Below are positions 52,476-61,109 of a DNA stretch of 64,000 nt, piece after piece. Source of the DNA: JAIEPW01 sp964471915 (GTDB lineage: Bacteria; Acidobacteriota; Terriglobia; Bryobacterales; Bryobacteraceae); NCBI GenBank assembly GCA_964471915.1, contig CAYYID010000008.1, forward strand, positions 58,610-122,609, given 5' to 3'. A program made the position numbers and the translations under genes. Numbering within the stretch: position 1 is the first letter of the stretch; each line of letters begins with the position of its first letter. A model generated the notes under the pieces. That model did no database searches, had not been told where the DNA came from, and saw only the letters and a list, made by a program, of their open reading frames with translations.

Positions 52476-53582
52476 TTACATCTGCCGGACGACGGCGCTC
52501 ACCGGCTTCGACCCCACCGGGATCATCGTGAATAACGGCGCGGACTTCGCCCGGTTCGGCTGAATCGACGCGATCCGCAGCACCGCCATGTCGCCGGACT
52601 GCCGGTTCAGGATCAGCGCGTACTGGTTATCGGGCGTCACCGCGATATAGCCCGGCTCGGTGCCCACCGAAACCACCGCCACCAGTTTCCGCGTGGTGAT
52701 GTTCAGGATGCTGAGATCGCCGGACTCGGGGTTCGCCACGAACAGGTACGGCGGATTCCCCGAAGCCGCCATCGCCCCCGGGGACCTTCCGGCCAGCACC
52801 GTCTCCGCCACCTGCGGGACGAAGTACGGGTAGACCACCACCACGGCATCCAACCCCTCGCCGGTGACGAAGAGCTGGCCGCCGTCGGCGTTGAAGCACA
52901 GATGGTCCGGCCGCACCGCCAGCGGCAGGTGGCTGATGACGCGGCGCGAGGCGACGTCGTACATCGAAAGCTGGCGCTCGCCCAGGTTGGCGGCCGCGAG
53001 GGTCTTGCTATCGGAGAGAAACCGCACCGCGCCGAAGCTGCCGGACGCCGCCACGGGCAGCACTTGCCGGGTTTCGAGCTGCAGCAGCGCCAGCGCCGGG
53101 CTGTCTTCGAGGCTGAGGGCGGCCCACAGGCCGTCGGGAGAAATCCAGAAGTCCTTCGGCGCGGCCGGCAGCGGGACCTTCCATTCCACGCGGAGGGGGT
53201 TGGGCGACACGCACACCACCTGCCGGGGCTCCCGGCATAGGACGTAAATGCGGCGGCGCGCCGGGCTCAGGCTCATCGTGACCGCGGTGCGGGTGACGGT
53301 GAGCTTGCCGGCGACCGTGAGGTCCTCGCCGCGGATCTGGTGGATGGCGCCGGTCTCGGGCGTGAGGGCGTAGACCGAGGGATCTTCCGGAGCCAGCGCC
53401 ACGGCGGTGGGCCGCGCGTCGAGACGGATGTGTTTCGCCACGGCGAAGGCGGTGAGATCTACGGCGGCGATGGCGCGTCCGTCCTCGTTGGCGACGAAGG
53501 CGAAACCCGGGAATCCGGAGGCTTTCTTACGGCTGCAGGCTGCCACGACCGGCGCGGCCAGCAGCGCTCGGCGGGAGAGCAT
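52476..53582 (-). CDS. YncE-like beta-propeller lipoprotein
   Basis: 368 residues. Signal region MLSRRALLAAPVVAACSRKK has both a twin-arginine look and a lipobox (VAAC). The mature part is a seven-bladed propeller of about 40-residue repeats such as FAFVANEDGRAIAAVDLTAF, YLFVANPESGDLSILNITTR and YALILNRQSGDMAVLRIAS, typical of YncE/40-residue YVTN family proteins. Probably periplasmic or surface. Divergent from the HMA-like gene. Function unknown. Confidence 0.85.
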   Translation of the reverse strand: MLSRRALLAAPVVAACSRKKASGFPGFAFVANEDGRAIAAVDLTAFAVAKHIRLDARPTAVALAPEDPSVYALTPETGAIHQIRGEDLTVAGKLTVTRTAVTMSLSPARRRIYVLCREPRQVVCVSPNPLRVEWKVPLPAAPKDFWISPDGLWAALSLEDSPALALLQLETRQVLPVAASGSFGAVRFLSDSKTLAAANLGERQLSMYDVASRRVISHLPLAVRPDHLCFNADGGQLFVTGEGLDAVVVVYPYFVPQVAETVLAGRSPGAMAASGNPPYLFVANPESGDLSILNITTRKLVAVVSVGTEPGYIAVTPDNQYALILNRQSGDMAVLRIASIQPNRAKSAPLFTMIPVGSKPVSAVVRQM

Positions 53583-53632
53583 TGCTCTTACCAGTCTACG
53601 ACGGCCCGCTGAACCTGAAATAATGAGTGTCG

Positions 53633-54055
53633 ATGCGCCGCCTGCTCCTCGCCCTTCTTGCCGCGCTGCCCCTAGCCGCGGAGTTCCATTCGGTCCGGTT
53701 CGAATTTCAGTCGAGCGGCTGCCAGAGCTGCACCGAATCGCTCGGGGATCGCTTCGGGCGCGTGCGCGGCGTCGAATCCGCCAAGCTCGACACCCCCAGC
53801 TCGCTGACCTTGAAGCTCGCCGCCGGCAACCGCATCACGCTGGAACGGCTTCGCGACGTCCTGCAGCAGGACGGCACCAAGGCCGTCACCGCCGAAGTGG
53901 ACGCCGAGGGCGACCGCGAAGGCGACCTTCTGCGCGTCGGCGCCGGGGCCTACCGGCTGCCGGCCGGCGATGCCAGAACCGGTCACATCCGCGTGAAGGG
54001 CCGCGTCCGCGACCTGCAGTCCACGCCCCTCGCGATCGACCCGATTGAACCATGA
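53633..54055 (+). CDS. Exported heavy-metal-associated-like domain protein
   Basis: 140 residues from ATG 53633 (GTG two codons upstream possible). Signal peptide RRLLLALLAALPLAA. The segment VRFEFQSSGCQSCTESLGDRF has the GCxxC of HMA domains, followed by RVRGVESAKLDTPSSLTLKL, the usual beta-alpha-beta order; the C-terminus is an added beta domain (GHIRVKGRVRDL). Might bind copper or be a thiol protein. Overlaps a 48-residue gene by 4 nt (ATGA). Confidence 0.72.
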   Translation: MRRLLLALLAALPLAAEFHSVRFEFQSSGCQSCTESLGDRFGRVRGVESAKLDTPSSLTLKLAAGNRITLERLRDVLQQDGTKAVTAEVDAEGDREGDLLRVGAGAYRLPAGDARTGHIRVKGRVRDLQSTPLAIDPIEP

Positions 54056-54198
54056 ACGACCTTCCCGCAGACGCCAGAGAGCGCACCCGTCCGGTTCTCG
54101 AAGCCCTGGAGAAATCCTTCCGCCCGCTGGTGGCAGCGTTGCCGCCGTTGACGGACCCCGCCACCGTCTTCGCGCCCGAGCCGGAGCCCGGCGAATGA
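54052..54198 (+). CDS. 48-residue GatC/AtzG-like partner of the amidase
   Basis: 48 residues between two 4-nt ATGA overlaps (with 53633 upstream and the amidase downstream). Reading: MNDLPADARERTRPVLEALE, KSFRPLVAALPPLTDPATVF and APEPEPGE. A single helix followed by a Pro-rich PLTDPATVFAPEPEP tail is the layout of GatC and of the DUF4089/AtzG subunits that attach to amidase-signature enzymes. Below common gene-size cut-offs and easily missed. Role as a subunit of the amidase is inferred from context. Confidence 0.65.
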   Translation: MNDLPADARERTRPVLEALEKSFRPLVAALPPLTDPATVFAPEPEPGE

Positions 54199-55568
54199 CG
54201 ATCCGCGAAGCCGGAGCCCGGCTGCGCGCCCGCGAGATCTCGTCGGTGGCCCTGGTGCGAGGCGCGCTGGACGCCGCGGAGCGCCATGCCGCGCTAAACG
54301 CCTTCATCACCATGCATCCGGAGCGGGCGCTTGCCGAGGCCGCCCTTCGCGACCAGGAACTCGCCCGCGGCGAGGACCGCGGTCCGCTGCACGGCATCCC
54401 GATCGCGCACAAAGATCTGTTCCTCACCCAGGGCGTCCGCACCACGGCTGGTTCGCGCGTCATCGACTTTGTTCCGGACGCCGACGGGGCCGTGGTCGAG
54501 CGCCTGGCCGCCGCCGGCGCCGTCAGCATCGGCAAGACCAACATGCACGAGCTGGCCTACGGGATCACGTCCACGAACCCGCACTTCGGCGCCGTGCGCA
54601 ATCCCCATGCGCCGGACCACATCCCGGGGGGCTCGTCGGGAGGTTCGGGAGCCGCGGTCGCCGCCGGGATTGTGCCCTTGGCCACGGGGTCCGACACCGG
54701 CGGCTCCATCCGCATCCCGGCGTCCTATTGCGGCGTCGTCGGACTCAAGCCGACCTACGGCCGCGTGTCCCGGCACGGCAGCCTGCCGCTCGGCTTCTCG
54801 CTGGATCACATGGGTCCGATCGGGCTGACGGTCAGCGACGTCGCGCTCGCACTGGAAGCGATGGCCGGCTTCGACCCGCGCGACGATTCGTCCTCCCGCC
54901 GCCCCGGGGACGCCTGCGAACCCCGCGACCCCAGCCTTGCCGGCGTCCGCGTCGGCCTGCCCGAGAACTACTACCTCGAAAACCTCGATGTCGAAGTCGG
55001 ACTCGCCGTGCGCAAAGCGTTCCAGTCCGCCGCCGCGCTCGGGGCCCAGGTGCTGGACGTCCAGGTGCCGGACATCGCCGCCCTGAATACCGTCGGCCGC
55101 GTGCTGCTGTTGGTCGAGGCTCCGGCGGCGCTCTCCGCGCACCTCCACCGGCGCGAGGACTTCGGCGCCGACGTCCTCGCGCTGCTCGACCAGGGACGCC
55201 AGGTCTCCGGCGTCGATTACCTGAATGCCCAGCGCCTGCGTCGCGTCATGGTCGCTGAGTTCCGCCGGCTCTTCGAGCGGATCGACTGCCTGTTCGTGCC
55301 CACCACGCCGATCCCGGCGCCGCGCATCGGTCAGGCGACGGTCGTGATCAACGGCGCGGAGGAAGACACGCGCCTGGCGTCAACGCGGTTTGTGCGGGCG
55401 ATCAACGTGCTGGGGTTCCCGGCGCTTTCGCTGCCCTGCGGATTCACGGCGGCGGGTTTGCCGATCGGTCTGCAGATCATCGGGCCGCCGTTTTCGGAGG
55501 CGCGCCTGCTCGCCATCGGCGCCGCCTTGGAAGCCTCGGCAGGCTGCCGGGCGCGGCTCGCGCCGTAA
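54195..55568 (+). CDS. Amidase-signature hydrolase (GatA/AtzE-like)
   Basis: 457 residues from ATG 54195. Catalytic triad Lys-cisSer-Ser: K73 (IAHKDLFLTQG), S147/S148 (IPGGSSGGSGAAV) and nucleophile S171 (GSDTGGSIRIPAS). Length and text are those of GatA-like and AtzE-like amidases. A real GatA would have gatB/gatC nearby; here a 48-residue GatC-like gene is coupled directly upstream, favouring an AtzG-AtzE type amide hydrolase over tRNA amidation. Substrate unknown. Confidence 0.88.
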   Translation: MTIREAGARLRAREISSVALVRGALDAAERHAALNAFITMHPERALAEAALRDQELARGEDRGPLHGIPIAHKDLFLTQGVRTTAGSRVIDFVPDADGAVVERLAAAGAVSIGKTNMHELAYGITSTNPHFGAVRNPHAPDHIPGGSSGGSGAAVAAGIVPLATGSDTGGSIRIPASYCGVVGLKPTYGRVSRHGSLPLGFSLDHMGPIGLTVSDVALALEAMAGFDPRDDSSSRRPGDACEPRDPSLAGVRVGLPENYYLENLDVEVGLAVRKAFQSAAALGAQVLDVQVPDIAALNTVGRVLLLVEAPAALSAHLHRREDFGADVLALLDQGRQVSGVDYLNAQRLRRVMVAEFRRLFERIDCLFVPTTPIPAPRIGQATVVINGAEEDTRLASTRFVRAINVLGFPALSLPCGFTAAGLPIGLQIIGPPFSEARLLAIGAALEASAGCRARLAP

Positions 55569-55643
55569 GCGAAACGCGTCCGCCGCCTTAGGGCAAAGGT
55601 CGTATTGGAGGGAGCGGAGCAACGCCTTAGCATCGAACTTAGG

Positions 55644-56321
55644 ATGCGCCTTTATCTCTTCGACAACCGCACATTCAACGTCGTTCGCCGCAACCTGCTG
55701 CAAGCGTCCCAGGCGGACGGACCAGTCCGGGTGACCGGCGGAAGCGAACCGCTCCGGGCCGTCATCGACGACCTGCGCCGCAACCTGAATGGCCGCACTC
55801 TCGCCGGACTGCGGCTGTGTGCGCACGGCGACAGCGGGCGGGTCCAGTTCAGTGCCGATAGCGTCGACCGGTCGAACGTCTCCGCCTTCGCGGCGCTGCG
55901 CGGGCGCATCCGCGGCCAGGTGGAGATCCATGGCTGCGGGGTCGCCAGCGCGACGCAACTCCGGCTCTACACCACCGTCGACATGAACATGGGCCAGCAG
56001 CACGCCACGCCGGGCAGCCTCACCAGCCCGTGGGCGAACACTGCGCAGTCGCTGGGCGACGGCATGGGTCTGCGCGAGATCGATCCGGCGAACGCCCGGC
56101 TGATCCGGCAGGGCGCCGGCGTCCAGTTCCTGATCGCCTTCGCGAACGCGATCCATCTTCCCGTGACCGGCGCCATGCACGCCCAGTTGCCGGACTCCGG
56201 GTGGCAATACGAGGGCCCCACGATCACCGCCTGGCCCGGCGGAGTACTGCAACTGCACGTCCCGCCGCGGGACACGACGTTCGGGCCGAATACGTCCGGC
56301 GCCTACACGATTGGCTACTAG
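55644..56321 (+). CDS. Caspase-fold-like (DUF4347/CHAT-like) protein
   Basis: 225 residues from ATG 55644 (a TTG at 55605 is in frame). The order LRLCAHGDSGRVQFSA and GQVEIHGCGVASAT reproduces the clan CD peptidase pattern seen in DUF4347: a beta strand with His-Gly (H61), then a strand ending in Gly-Cys (C98). No signal peptide and no repeats, unlike the large DUF4347 adhesins. The C-terminal 100 residues contain PVTGAMHAQLPDSGWQYEG and an unusual Trp/Pro-rich end. Peptidase activity is inferred. Confidence 0.55.
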   Translation: MRLYLFDNRTFNVVRRNLLQASQADGPVRVTGGSEPLRAVIDDLRRNLNGRTLAGLRLCAHGDSGRVQFSADSVDRSNVSAFAALRGRIRGQVEIHGCGVASATQLRLYTTVDMNMGQQHATPGSLTSPWANTAQSLGDGMGLREIDPANARLIRQGAGVQFLIAFANAIHLPVTGAMHAQLPDSGWQYEGPTITAWPGGVLQLHVPPRDTTFGPNTSGAYTIGY

Positions 56322-59056
56322 CGGTCTTCTTGCGCCTCGGCGAAGCCGCCGCCCGAATTCGCCGGGCCGCGGAACACGGCGTTCAGGAACAGGACGTTCA
56401 GGCCGTCCATGTAGGCGCGGTAGTTCGGGTCCGCCGTGAAGGCGATCACGTTGCCGCGCCCGCTGCGTTGCGTCATGACGAACGGCTTGAAGGCGAGCTG
56501 CTTGCGGTAGTCGTCGATCATGTAGCCGCTCGCCAGCACCTCGTTGGGGCCGGCGTAGATCGCCGCGTTGATCCCGGCGTTCGTCTTCAGCGGCTGGTAG
56601 ATCCGGTTGCCCGCCACCACCGCGTGGACCGTCGGAGGCACGCCGGTGGTCAGCCAGTGTTCCTGGTCCACCTTCGCGCGCGCGATCGCGCCTCGCAGGT
56701 TCGTGGGAAAATCCTGCGCCGGCTTCAGCGCCTTCTCGTAATCTTCTTCCGTGGCAAGGTTCGTCCCCGCCGGAGCCGCCGGCGGACCTCCCGCCGCGGC
56801 AGCGGGCGCCGGCGTGGTTGCCGCCGGGGGCGCGCCGCGGCCCCCTTGATTCGTGGGCGTCGCGCCCCCGCCCGCGCCGGGCAGCGCTTCGGCCTGCGTC
56901 GCCAGCATGCCCGCCTGGATCAGATAATCCACGCCGCCGCCGATCGCAATCAACGTGCCGCCCGCCTGCACCCAGTCCCGGATGCGCGTTTGGCCGTTGG
57001 CGCCCAGCACCTGGCCGTAGGCAAACCCGTCCGGCAGGATCAGCACGTCATAGTCCTTCAGGTTCGTGCCGCCCAATTGCTGCGTCCGCACAATCGTCGG
57101 GGAGAAACCGAACTGCCGCTCCAGGACATAGCGCGCGTGTCCCGCCGATCCCGACGACACCGGGTTGTCCCAGGCCAGGATCACGCGCGGCTTCTTCACC
57201 GGCACCACATTCGAGCTGCCGAAGGTGATGCCCTCCGTGGTCCAGCTCGAATCCACCGGAAATACTTCCGCGCCCGACTGCTCCGCCACGCGCCGCACCG
57301 TTTCATGCACGCTCGGCGGATTCTCCAGCACCATCACCACCAGCGTGCCGCGCGGATAGTCGCGCCCGCCCAGCTTCACGAACGGCTTGTTCGTGGAGAG
57401 CACCCGCAGGTCCGCGCGCAGCGCGCCCGCGAGGAACCGGCCCGCCGCGAGCGTCCCCCACGGGATCACGTAGGCCACCTGCGCCTGCCCGCCCATCACC
57501 TTGCCCGGCAGCGGCGCCGGCTTCACCATCTCGAAGTTCCCCGCCGACACCGCGTTCGCCGCGATGCACTCCACGTTGTACTGCAGCGGCAGGCTCCAGG
57601 CCGTCACGTCGTAGATCTCGCTCCGCAGACGCCGCTTGCGGCGATCCTCCTCGGCCTTGAGGAACGCCTCGTCCATCGACACCTGCTGGTCCAGCAGCGT
57701 GCGGATCAGCCGCTTGGCCGGCTGGGCGAGCGAAATCGCATAGCTGCCCGCCGGATACTCCTTGCCGCCGTTCGAGAACGCCGCGCCCGCTTTCCGCACT
57801 TCGATACCCTGCTCGGCCAGCAGCATCGCCAGCTTGTCGACTGCCGAAACGTCGCCCCGCCGCGGCAGGATGTACTCCTTCACCGGCTCCTTCTGCCCTT
57901 CTTCCACCGCCGTGGTCCGGTACCTCCACCACTCGTTGAGCAGATCCGCGCGGTGCTTCGCCGAAGCGTCCAGCGTCCCGATCGAGGTCAGGAAGTGCCG
58001 CCGCACCGTCTCACGGAAGGTGATCGTGACGCCGTCGCTGCGCCGTACCACCAGGCCGCGCGTGGAGCCGTTCTCGTACGTCATCGAGATCGCGCCGTAA
58101 TACGCCGGCCAGCTCGCGCCGTAGCCGGGATAGAACGCGTCGTACACTTCGCGCGTGAAGTACGTGTAGCCGAACTTGTCGAACAGCTTGGCGTTCGCCT
58201 CGCCGAACCAGTCCTGGTTTTTCTTCTGCGCGGACGTCAGATGCGGATTGAACGGCACCGCGTCCGGGGCGAAGTAATAAGTCGAGTTCGACCCCATCTC
58301 GTGGAGATCCACGCACACCAGCGGGTACCACTCCTGCAGCAGCTTGATCCGGCCCTTCGACTCCGGCTGCGTCAGCGCGAACCAGTCGCGATTCAAGTCG
58401 AAGTAGTAGTGGTTCGTGCGCCCGCCGGGCCACGGTTCGTTGTGCTCGGCCGCGTTCTGATCCGGATCCGGATCCAGGCCCTCGGCGATCTCGTAGTGGT
58501 GGACGAAGCGGTCGCGCCCGTCGGGGTTCTCCGTCGGATCGATCAGGACCACCACGTTCGCCAGGATCCCGTCCACGGTCGCGTCGCCCTTGGCCGCCAG
58601 CAGGTGATAGGCCGTCTGCATGGCGGCGTCCGGCGACGAGATCTCGTTGCCGTGGACGCCATAGGCGAGGTACACCAGCGCCGGCAGCGACCCCAGCAGC
58701 TTCTGCGCCTCCGCCGCGCTGGTCTTGCGCGGATCCGCCAGCCGCTGCATCCCGCTCTTGATCTCCGCCACGCGGCGGATGTTCGCCTCGCTGCCGATGG
58801 CCGCGTACACCAGCTTGCGGCCTTCCCACGACTTGGCGTACTCGAAGAGTTTGACGCGGTTCGGCGCCGCCGCCGCCAGCGCCTCGAAGTACTTCATCAG
58901 GTGCGCATGCGACGCCAGCCGGTCTCCCGGCGCGTAGCCCAGCACCTTCTGCGTGGTCGGAATCGCGGGATCATACTGGACCCCGGGCCAGTATTCCCAC
59001 TTCGGCTGCGCGAGCAGCGGGAGCGTCAGGGAGAGAGCCAACAGGACACGGCGCAT
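56318..59056 (-). CDS. M14 zinc carboxypeptidase with C-terminal amidotransferase-like domain
   Basis: 912 residues, signal peptide MRRVLLALSLTLPLLAQ. M14 metal ligands: H135 and E138 (GVHGNEISSPD) and H252 (VDLHEMGSN); NPDGRDRFVHHYE supplies the substrate-binding Asn/Arg region. The second half has a class I glutamine-amidotransferase-like fold (YDVLILPDGFAYGQVLG, GGTLIAIGGGVDYLI) interrupted by a Gly/Ala/Pro-rich linker at about 740-785. Secreted; substrate peptides unknown. Convergent with the caspase-like gene (4-nt overlap). Confidence 0.9.
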   Translation of the reverse strand: MRRVLLALSLTLPLLAQPKWEYWPGVQYDPAIPTTQKVLGYAPGDRLASHAHLMKYFEALAAAAPNRVKLFEYAKSWEGRKLVYAAIGSEANIRRVAEIKSGMQRLADPRKTSAAEAQKLLGSLPALVYLAYGVHGNEISSPDAAMQTAYHLLAAKGDATVDGILANVVVLIDPTENPDGRDRFVHHYEIAEGLDPDPDQNAAEHNEPWPGGRTNHYYFDLNRDWFALTQPESKGRIKLLQEWYPLVCVDLHEMGSNSTYYFAPDAVPFNPHLTSAQKKNQDWFGEANAKLFDKFGYTYFTREVYDAFYPGYGASWPAYYGAISMTYENGSTRGLVVRRSDGVTITFRETVRRHFLTSIGTLDASAKHRADLLNEWWRYRTTAVEEGQKEPVKEYILPRRGDVSAVDKLAMLLAEQGIEVRKAGAAFSNGGKEYPAGSYAISLAQPAKRLIRTLLDQQVSMDEAFLKAEEDRRKRRLRSEIYDVTAWSLPLQYNVECIAANAVSAGNFEMVKPAPLPGKVMGGQAQVAYVIPWGTLAAGRFLAGALRADLRVLSTNKPFVKLGGRDYPRGTLVVMVLENPPSVHETVRRVAEQSGAEVFPVDSSWTTEGITFGSSNVVPVKKPRVILAWDNPVSSGSAGHARYVLERQFGFSPTIVRTQQLGGTNLKDYDVLILPDGFAYGQVLGANGQTRIRDWVQAGGTLIAIGGGVDYLIQAGMLATQAEALPGAGGGATPTNQGGRGAPPAATTPAPAAAAGGPPAAPAGTNLATEEDYEKALKPAQDFPTNLRGAIARAKVDQEHWLTTGVPPTVHAVVAGNRIYQPLKTNAGINAAIYAGPNEVLASGYMIDDYRKQLAFKPFVMTQRSGRGNVIAFTADPNYRAYMDGLNVLFLNAVFRGPANSGGGFAEAQEDR

Positions 59057-59086
59057 AAACTCCCGATTCTAGCGCCGTTTGGGTTC

Positions 59087-59593
59087 TTACCGCTTCTCGA
59101 ACTTCAGCGACGCCGAGTTCATGCAGTAGCGCAGTCCGGTCGGCTTCGGCCCGTCCGGGAAAACGTGGCCCAGGTGCGCATCGCACCGCGAGCACAGCAC
59201 CTCCTCGCGCATCATGCCGAGTGACCGGTCCATCTCCGTCTTCACGTTCTCGCCGGCGATCGGCGCGTAGAAGCTCGGCCAGCCCGTGCCGCTCTCGAAC
59301 TTCGTCTTCGCGTCGAACAACGCCGTGCCGCAGCAGACGCACACGTAGATGCCGTCCTCGTGATTGTTCCAGTACTCGCCGGTGAAGGCGCGTTCGGTGC
59401 CCTTCTGGCGCGCGACGTAGAACTGGATGTCATTGAGCTGCTTCTTCCATTCGGAGGCGGGCTTTTCGATCTTGTCCACGGTGATCACTCCCTTGCGCAA
59501 GCCGCCGGCGAACTCGACGATTCGCACTTTCTTCGCCTGCGCCTTGAGCAACGGCGTGGCCGCGATACCGAGCATCAGGAAACGGCGGGTCAT
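59087..59593 (-). CDS. msrB: Exported peptide methionine-R-sulfoxide reductase
   Basis: 168 residues from ATG 59593; the frame upstream of it is not coding. Twin-arginine-like signal (MTRRFLMLGIAATPLLKAQA). Zinc pairs CVCCG and CSRC, FESGTGWPSF, DAHLGHVFPDG and catalytic Cys in LRYCMNSASLKF are all MsrB. The catalytic residue is Cys, not selenocysteine. Repairs oxidised methionine outside the cytoplasm. msrA is absent here. Confidence 0.95.
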   Translation of the reverse strand: MTRRFLMLGIAATPLLKAQAKKVRIVEFAGGLRKGVITVDKIEKPASEWKKQLNDIQFYVARQKGTERAFTGEYWNNHEDGIYVCVCCGTALFDAKTKFESGTGWPSFYAPIAGENVKTEMDRSLGMMREEVLCSRCDAHLGHVFPDGPKPTGLRYCMNSASLKFEKR

Positions 59594-59646
59594 AGCTATT
59601 AGATTATCCCGGCGCCGTCCGGGTTTATTTCCGCTGCTCCGGCGCT

Positions 59647-60945
59647 CTAACGCGCCGCTTCCAGCACCGCCGCCATCAGGACCTCCGCGCCCCGGGCGCA
59701 GTCCTCCCACTTCGTGAACTCCTTCGGTGAGTGGCTGATCCCGCCCACCGACGGCATGAAGATCATCGCCATCGGACACAACCGCGCCGCCATCTGCGCA
59801 TCGTGTCCCGCGCCGCTCGGCAACCGCATCGTCGCATGACCCAGCTTCTTCGCAGCCGCTTCAATGGAATCCTGCAGCTTCGGATCCGCCAGCGCGGGCT
59901 CATGGTGCGAGGCGTTCTCGATGCGGATGCCGACGCCCGAGGCCTTGCCGATTTCCGCCGCCGCCTGCCGCAGCCGGACCTCCATCTCCCGCAAACGCGC
60001 CTCTGCGAGATCCCGGAACTCCACCGTCAGCTTCACGCGTCCCGGCACCACGTTGGGCGCGTTCGGATGCACGTCCAGGTGACCCACCGTGCCCACCTGG
60101 CGACCCGCGAAGCCCCGCGCAATCTCGTTCACCGCCGTCACCAGCTTCGCGGCAGCCAGCAGCGCATCCTGGCGATCCGCCATTCGCGTGGTGCCCGCGT
60201 GGTTCGCGAAGCCCGTCACCTCCACCGCGTAACGCGAGATCGCCACGATCCCTTCCACCACGCCGACCGGCACCCCCTGGCGCTCCAGGTTGCCGCCTTG
60301 CTCGATGTGCAGCTCGAAGTAGCACGCCAGCTCACGGCGCAGGCGCGCCTCGCCGATCCGGTCCGGGTCGCCGCCGATCTTCCGGAACGCATCGGCTTTG
60401 CGGACGCCGTTCCAGACGTGATCCATCTCACCCGGCGTCAACTTGCCCGCCGCCGCGCGGCTGCCGCACAGCCCGTTGTTGTAGGCCACTCCCTCCTCGT
60501 TGGTCCAGATCACCATCTCCAGCGGACGCCGCGTCGCCGCGCCCGCTTCGTTCAGAGCCTGCAGCACTTCCAGCGCGCCGAGGGACCCCAGGTCGCCGTC
60601 GAAGTTCCCGCCGTTCGGCACCGAATCGATGTGCGAGCCGAATAGCACCGCTGGCAGCGTATCTTCCGTCCCCTTGCGGCGGCCCCAGATGTTGCCCGCC
60701 GTGTCGATCCGCGGCGCAAGCCCGGCCTCGGCCATCCACGACAGCACCAGCTTGCGCCCGGCGACGTCGGCGTCCGAAAACGCCACGCGGCTCACGCCGT
60801 CCGCGAAGGTGCCCCCGGCGACGCGCCCGTGGATGCTCAGGGCTTCCAGGCGCTGCCGCAGCCGCTCGCCGCGCACGCGCGGCGCCGCACTCGCCCGGGC
60901 AAAAGGAAACAGCGCCAGTCCAGCCAGAAACTCCGCGCGGGTCAT
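59647..60945 (-). CDS. M20-family N-carbamoyl-L-amino acid hydrolase / allantoate amidohydrolase
   Basis: 432 residues from ATG 60945. Dinuclear zinc site: GSHIDSVPNGGNFDGDLG, WTNEEG, and FELHIEQGG; GFANHAGTTRM is the lid/dimer segment, and AGHDAQMAA provides the last His. Hydrolyses a carbamoyl or ureido amide. An N-terminal hydrophobic stretch (FLAGLALFPFARASAAP) suggests export, unusual for the family. No other ureide-pathway gene is close. Confidence 0.9.
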   Translation of the reverse strand: MTRAEFLAGLALFPFARASAAPRVRGERLRQRLEALSIHGRVAGGTFADGVSRVAFSDADVAGRKLVLSWMAEAGLAPRIDTAGNIWGRRKGTEDTLPAVLFGSHIDSVPNGGNFDGDLGSLGALEVLQALNEAGAATRRPLEMVIWTNEEGVAYNNGLCGSRAAAGKLTPGEMDHVWNGVRKADAFRKIGGDPDRIGEARLRRELACYFELHIEQGGNLERQGVPVGVVEGIVAISRYAVEVTGFANHAGTTRMADRQDALLAAAKLVTAVNEIARGFAGRQVGTVGHLDVHPNAPNVVPGRVKLTVEFRDLAEARLREMEVRLRQAAAEIGKASGVGIRIENASHHEPALADPKLQDSIEAAAKKLGHATMRLPSGAGHDAQMAARLCPMAMIFMPSVGGISHSPKEFTKWEDCARGAEVLMAAVLEAAR

Positions 60946-60982
60946 GCTGGAGATTCTATCGTCCCGGCGCCCAGGCCCAACT

Positions 60983-61013
60983 GGGCCGCGACCGTTAGGG
61001 AGCGGCAAGCCCC
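60983..61013 (+). repeat. Dispersed repeat copy B
   Basis: GGGCCGCGACCGTTAGGG followed by AGCGGCAAGCCCC, 38 nt upstream of the M20 gene start. Identical in the core to copies C and D. No paired inverted partner adjacent. Confidence 0.8.
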
Positions 61014-61109
61014 AGATCGGACTGCTGAAAATTTCCGGGGCGGCTTCGCCGCTCAGCGACATCCTCGAAGATGACGGCGTGCCACAGAGTCAAGGAAAAA
61101 GGAAAAGAA

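Noticed and set aside
56030..59224. 1064-residue plus-strand open frame
   Set aside because: Antisense to the M14 carboxypeptidase, with His/Arg-rich low-complexity translation.
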